From the NCBI GenBank assembly GCA_964036195.1, contig OZ038456.1, positions 24,033,792-24,097,791 on the forward strand: DNA of 64,000 nt, given 5' to 3'. The translations under genes and the position numbers were made by a program. Numbering within the stretch: position 1 is the stretch's first letter; the number at the start of each line of letters is the position of its first letter. The DNA is from Sphaerolaimus hirsutus (taxonomy: Eukaryota > Nematoda > Chromadorea > Monhysterida > Sphaerolaimidae). This document shows positions 59,850 through 64,000 of this stretch, in pieces. Under the pieces are notes generated by a model. The model was given only the letters and a program-made list of their open reading frames with translations, ran no database searches and had not been told where the DNA came from.

Positions 59850-60035
59850 AAATTTCAAAAACTTCGTAAGTCAGCCTGAAACACATTTCAGTTTATCGGA
59901 ATGAGTTATTTATTTATTTATGAGCCGACCGTAGTTGACGAACATCTAATTCCAGTAAACTCAAAGACCATTCAACGTTGTCTTATAGAAGTTATAGTTG
60001 TCAAATTTTCAGTTTACTGGCTATAAACTAGTGTG
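59850..60035. mobile_element. ACTAGTGTGC-type MITE, one end clear
   Basis: Right end TATAAACTAGTGTGCAATGC; inverted words TTCAGTTTATCGGAATGAG / CTAATTCCAGTAAACTC inside. Confidence 0.45.
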
Positions 60036-60139
60036 CAATGCAGCACCAGAATAGCATCAAAGCTTCTTCAACAATAAATGCTTCAATACTCAACTTGGCA
60101 CACTTTTACACAGATCGATTTGCATAGCACCAATCCATT

Positions 60140-63100
60140 TTACACCAATCCCAAAAACAACCTTGCATAATCCATTCTTTCAAACTGCACTGGATAAGTG
60201 GGCGGGTCGTGGTAATGCAAAATCCATTTGTCGTAGTAACCCACCAGACATTTGTTCAGTTGGGGGTTCAATAACACTACCTGTGAGCGAAAATGGAAGT
60301 TGTATGTTAATTGTGGGGTTATTGTGACACTGTAAATTCACAGTGTTATTGGCAACATGCCAAATATTTTATTTACATTTTACATTTGAGCAGCAATTTG
60401 ATCTTAATATTTACAAAGAGTGATAAATTGTTTAGATGTTTTACAAAAGTTAAATGTTGCTTACTTTGGAATGCTGCCAACAAAACACATCTGTGTTTGT
60501 TACACTGGTCTTGGTTTAAAGTTTAAAGGTTTAAACAAAAAGTTAGAATTTAAAAAAACCAACCCATTTGACACACCAACTTTCACTGAGGCCGAACCAA
60601 GATGGCATCCAATATAACCCCATATGAATGACGTCATTTTGCGCCAATGTCAATATATAATGATCCTTTTTACCCCTCTCTAAGTCATCATGACTTTGTG
60701 ATGACTGTAGTTGAAAACTCTCTTGATTATGACCTGCCTCGTAATATATTTTTACATATGCAGATGCGTCTGTGCCGGCGCCATCTTGGTCACAGGTGTG
60801 GATGAATAGATCCCATCTGGTGCCTGGAATTTTTTATTTTTTTTGTGAAAGTGTGAATTTTTAAATTGTCAATTGGAGTAAGAATACTCTCAGTATACAC
60901 AAATATACATTGCATACTCCATGAGGATGTAAATATGTAAAAAAAGAAAGAAATTGTTGGGAAAAATTCTCAATCTTTGACATTTGACAAATTTGTCTGA
61001 CATTTTACATTAGGCTTTGAACTTTACAGGGAGCGGGACTGCCACCGGGAGCCAATAAACAGTCGTATTCCAATCTAATTTCGTCCCTAAACCCAAACTA
61101 AACCACACGTGCAACCACTCAGAATTAAACCCACCAACGCCCCGATTTTGGCCCGTTGCCAAAACACCACTGGCAATTCCATTCCGCACAGAATCGGCCC
61201 CATAAACGAGCACGAATAGGGCGGCCAGCCCTAAAAGTAGGGCTGATGCAGCGATGGCGCCACTGCCCGCCGCGCACAGAAATGACTGCCTACAGCGGGT
61301 AGATCTGGGGGTGGGGTACCTGGGGGGGGGGGTAATTGAGGCATCTAGTTCCGAATGTCGGTATCTCCATCATTTTAGGTTTTTCCAAAATTGCATTTGA
61401 AAATTCAAAGTTGGCCCGAGCGTGCAACTTTAAAGTGACAAGTCTTGCCCAAGACTTTTTGAAAAGCTTATGGAATTGTCTACATTTTCCATATTTTAAA
61501 CCCTGCGGCCGGCATATATAGCTAGAGTTATGATGATTTGATTGATAGCAGGTCAGCAGATTCAGTGGAGATACCCTGTTTCGAGTGATTTTTTTATGAA
61601 AAATCACTCGAAACAGGGTATCTCCACTGAGTCCATGGGATCAACAGCGCGGTTGTGCTGCCGTTCTGCTTGCCCATTGCCCCACTTGCGAGCAAATTTC
61701 TTACGCAGAGCAGTGGAGATACCCTGTTTCGGACAAAGACATTTTGGAGATACCCTGTTTCCGACAAAGATTTTTTTGGAGATACCCTGTTTCGGATGAT
61801 TTTTTTCAAAAACTGGTTTGGAATTCTATACCGTAATTCGGATGATTTTTTCTGTTTTGTATGGGAATTTGGACTGTTTGCGTCAAATCTATACCGTAAT
61901 TCGGATGATTTTTTCCGTTGGTGGAGATACCCTGTTTCGAGTGAAATTTTTGGTGGCTCTTTTTGGAGATACCCTGTTTCGAGTGAATTTTTTCAAATTT
62001 GAGGGTGGAGATACCCTGTTTCGGATGATTTTTTTTGTTTTTTCTAAAAATCGGCATATATATATCTCGGGAATGGTATAAGATATTGAAAAAATTCTTT
62101 TGCTATCATGAAGAAATAAGTGCACTTATCACAGATTCGCACTTAACTCATTTTTTTACACTTTGGTCTTTACCGACATTCGGAACTAGATGCCTCAATT
62201 GAATGTGAGAGGGGCGGGGCATGCTTAGATGACGTTTACGCTTTCTTTTGTTCACTGGATTTCTGCTAATCAACCCTAACCCCCAAATACACCCAGGGGG
62301 CAGTCCCAAGCCCTGTAAAGTGTAAAGTAAAGTGTCAAATGTAAAGTCAAATGCAAAGTCAAGTGTCAATTAAAACAAAAAAGAAAAGATTTTATTACTG
62401 AACTTTGCATGACAATTGACACTTTACTTTGCATTTGACTTTACATTTGACATTTAACTTTACACTTTACAGGGCTTGGGATTGGCACCAGGTGGCACTC
62501 CCTTACTATATAAACTGTCAAATGTCAAGGTGAGTGTCAATCAAAATAACAATCATTATTACAAAACATTTGAAATTTGACATTTTACAAATGTTTCTGA
62601 CATATTGCATGACATTTGACACTTAACATGACACTTTGCAGTCTCATATTCATCCCTCTCACATATCAACCATAACTAGATTATTTCAAGCAAAAAATTA
62701 ATACAAAATTACAAACAAAAAGAAACCTCCACAGACCTGCCCCCTTTCAACAACAAATTCATGTCAGCATTGGCTCCATTCCCAGCCTCATGCAACTCAA
62801 CATTTGGCTCTGTGCCAACTGGCAGCCAACAGCAATTAGGAGACACTGTTTCAGTTTCACTGCTACCGTAATCTGATGAACACTGGGCCTGGGGCTGGGG
62901 GCACTCCCAAACCCTGTAGAATGCCATGTAACGTGTCAAATGTCATGCTGTATCTCAATTTTTGTTTTGCCATTTCACATGACATTTTACACTTAAAATG
63001 TCATCTGACATTTCACGGGACATTTTACAGGGTCTGGGACTGGCACCTGGGGTACAGCAGAAGTAGTAGTGTTCACGTGTAGAATTTTGCCATTTTGGAC

Positions 63101-63827
63101 ACCATTCGTTTGGGGTGGTTGTGTGATTTCTAGCAAGCCGGTCTGGCATTTTGCGTTGTTTTGATTACTGAATTTTCGCAGCGCCAAGGGTTCCTGGGAG
63201 GAAATTTAATATCGTCTGTCATTTTGTTACTATTAGATTCAACAACCTTGTATGACATTTTATTGGAACTATTCCTAACAGTTTACAGGATCAGGGACTG
63301 CATCCAGGGACGAATTTCGCAAGTGGAATGGTCAAGAAAATATAGTGACAAGTAAAAATATTTCAGTAAGTTTAGCGAAAATCGGATTTTTTAAGTGCCA
63401 GGGATTTGTGACTCAAAAGGCTTGTCACATTCACTTAACTCAGCACTTATGACCTCACTTGCTACTCACCACATTCTTTGTAACTTTGGTTCCTGGGGGC
63501 AGTCCCACATTTTGTGGAGTTAGAAATTTCACTTAAAATTTTAAAAAAATTACTGAAATCTTGACATTTGGCAGGTAATTTGACAGCTTTGCATGACATT
63601 TGACACTTTACAGGGTGGGAGACTGCCGCCCGACAACAAAAAGAGTAGGGCAAATTAAACGGCGCACCTGGTGGCTGCCGCTGGCCGTGCTGTTGCACCG
63701 ACGTGCCATACGAGGGGCTGGTCGCATATTTCCACAAAATTAGAATTGATATTTGTCTGAGTTGAAATGATTGACATTTGATTGTGACTGGATGTTTTAG
63801 TATTGGGGTTATAATTGAGATTAGCAT
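60140..63827 (-). CDS. Unrecognised single-pass membrane protein gene
   Basis: Exons that join in frame: 63047-63193 (PLALRKFSNQNN to TTTSAVPQ), 62737-62894 (CSSDYGSSETETVSPNCCW to LLLKGG), 61046-61289 (one membrane helix, ASALLLGLAALFVLVYGA, then an Asn/Gly-rich extracellular or lumenal part ending VYWLP), 60140-60280 (VVLLNPQLNKCLVGYY to ARLFLGLV, stop). Upstream, a 23-base exon 63470-63492 (TKVTKNV) and 63668-63827 (YATSPSYGTSVQQHGQRQPP) fit in phase but are tentative. No family recognised. Several splice sites are formed by CWG-family transposon ends. Confidence 0.55.
61332..62202. mobile_element. TIR element with GGAGATACCCTGTTTC repeats
   Basis: AATTGAGGCATCTAGTTCCG at the left is inverted at CGGAACTAGATGCCTCAATT at the right. 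Between them are about eight copies of GGAGATACCCTGTTTCGRA spread over 61,568-62,030, some inverted, and two of TATACCGTAATTCGGATGAT. Confidence 0.7.
62297..62488. mobile_element. CWG-family MITE (GTAAAGTG subtype)
   Basis: GGGGCAGTCCCAAGCCCTG to CAGGGCTTGGGATTGGCAC, CAG at 62294-62296 and 62489-62491. A second, decayed copy starts at 62,492 on the same CAG. Confidence 0.82.
62895..63046 (-). other. Intron that is exactly one CWG-family transposon
   Basis: On the gene strand the exon ends CCCCAG, the intron runs GTGCCAGTCCCAGACCCTG to GGGAGTGCCCCCAG, and the next exon starts CCCCAGGCCCAG. The element proper is 62898-63046, flanked by a CAG duplication. Removing 152 bases restores one CAG and keeps phase 0. 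Confidence 0.75.
63496..63629. mobile_element. CWG-family MITE
   Basis: GGGGCAGTCCCACATTTTG to GGGTGGGAGACTGCCGC; CTG left, CCG right. On the - strand its end supplies the acceptor CCCCCAG of a possible 23-base exon. Confidence 0.65.
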
Positions 63828-64000
63828 TGAAAAAGCTCTGCGAGATTTATAGTTAAAAAATATCAGAAAATCTCTGAAAATATAAGATTTTGTGAGATTT
63901 ATATTTTTTCCACGATTTTCCAGAGAGATTTAATATAATTTTATTTTTGAGAGATTTTCTGAGATTTTTTAAAATATCAGAAAATCGTTCAAATTCTGAT
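63823..64000. repeat. AGAGATTTAATATAATTTTA repeat, runs off the window
   Basis: Same words as the interior of 50,957-51,229 (GAGAGATTTTCTGAGATT). Likely part of a related hAT-like element; its other end is outside. Confidence 0.45.

Noticed and set aside
60590..60800. AACCAAGATGGCATCC and its near-inverse GGCGCCATCTTGGTC as a promoter (YY1-like) pair
   Set aside because: The pair is inverted as in a short foldback and lies in the last intron of the membrane-protein gene; no evidence for a start site.
1..64000. tRNA, rRNA, CRISPR or intact transposase genes
   Set aside because: None seen by eye; all transposons here appear non-autonomous. Very diverged pieces could have been missed without searches.

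Overview
The window is animal nuclear DNA: GT-AG introns, a class II myosin heavy chain, a secreted chymotrypsin-fold protease and a very dense load of small inverted-repeat DNA transposons. I infer an invertebrate, plausibly marine, but nothing in the sequence fixes the phylum. I saw no rRNA, tRNA, CRISPR array or bacterial-style operon.

Region 1 (1-31,848, + strand) is the 3' two thirds of a muscle-type myosin II heavy chain gene. Twenty-nine exons can be followed with compatible splice phases, from loop 2 and the actin-binding motif [15 protein letters not shown], through the SH1/SH2 helices, converter, two IQ motifs and the whole coiled-coil rod, to a Ser/Arg-rich non-helical tail. The gene begins upstream of the window. 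Its introns are packed with transposons. One of them (20,390-24,847) holds a complete eight-exon serine protease gene on the opposite strand (20,890-23,668).

Region 2 (31.9-48.8 kb) holds 3' exons of an unrecognised + strand gene (35,742-36,769), a six-exon unrecognised - strand gene (37,077-40,161), and two large transposon nests (40,231-42,454 and 43,553-46,327) in which successive insertions can be ordered from intact target-site duplications.

Region 3 (48.8-63.8 kb, - strand) holds a gene encoding a MATH-like domain followed by a TAZ-like zinc finger (48,880-54,659), and a gene for a small membrane protein (60,140-63,827). It also has a 1.45-kb foldback element and many further transposons.

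The most interesting signal is one family of short inverted-repeat elements, called here the CWG family: ends GTGGCA(C/G)TCCC...GGGA(C/G)TGCCAC, 3-bp target duplication CAG or CTG. In two neighbouring, unrelated genes an intron is exactly one such insertion (62,895-63,046 and 54,147-54,499). The element end supplies the GT donor, the duplicated CAG supplies the acceptor, and the reading frame is restored. This is the logic of introners, that is, transposons that create introns. About 18 copies or fragments lie in the window.

Other families recognised: hAT-like MITEs with 8-bp duplications (at least five sequence types), a very abundant family with CCGTATT ends and TA duplications, a CACAG-ended family with 3-bp duplications, a TTAA-flanked family, and several foldbacks. 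All exon calls come from reading splice sites and frames by eye; no search or transcript evidence was available.
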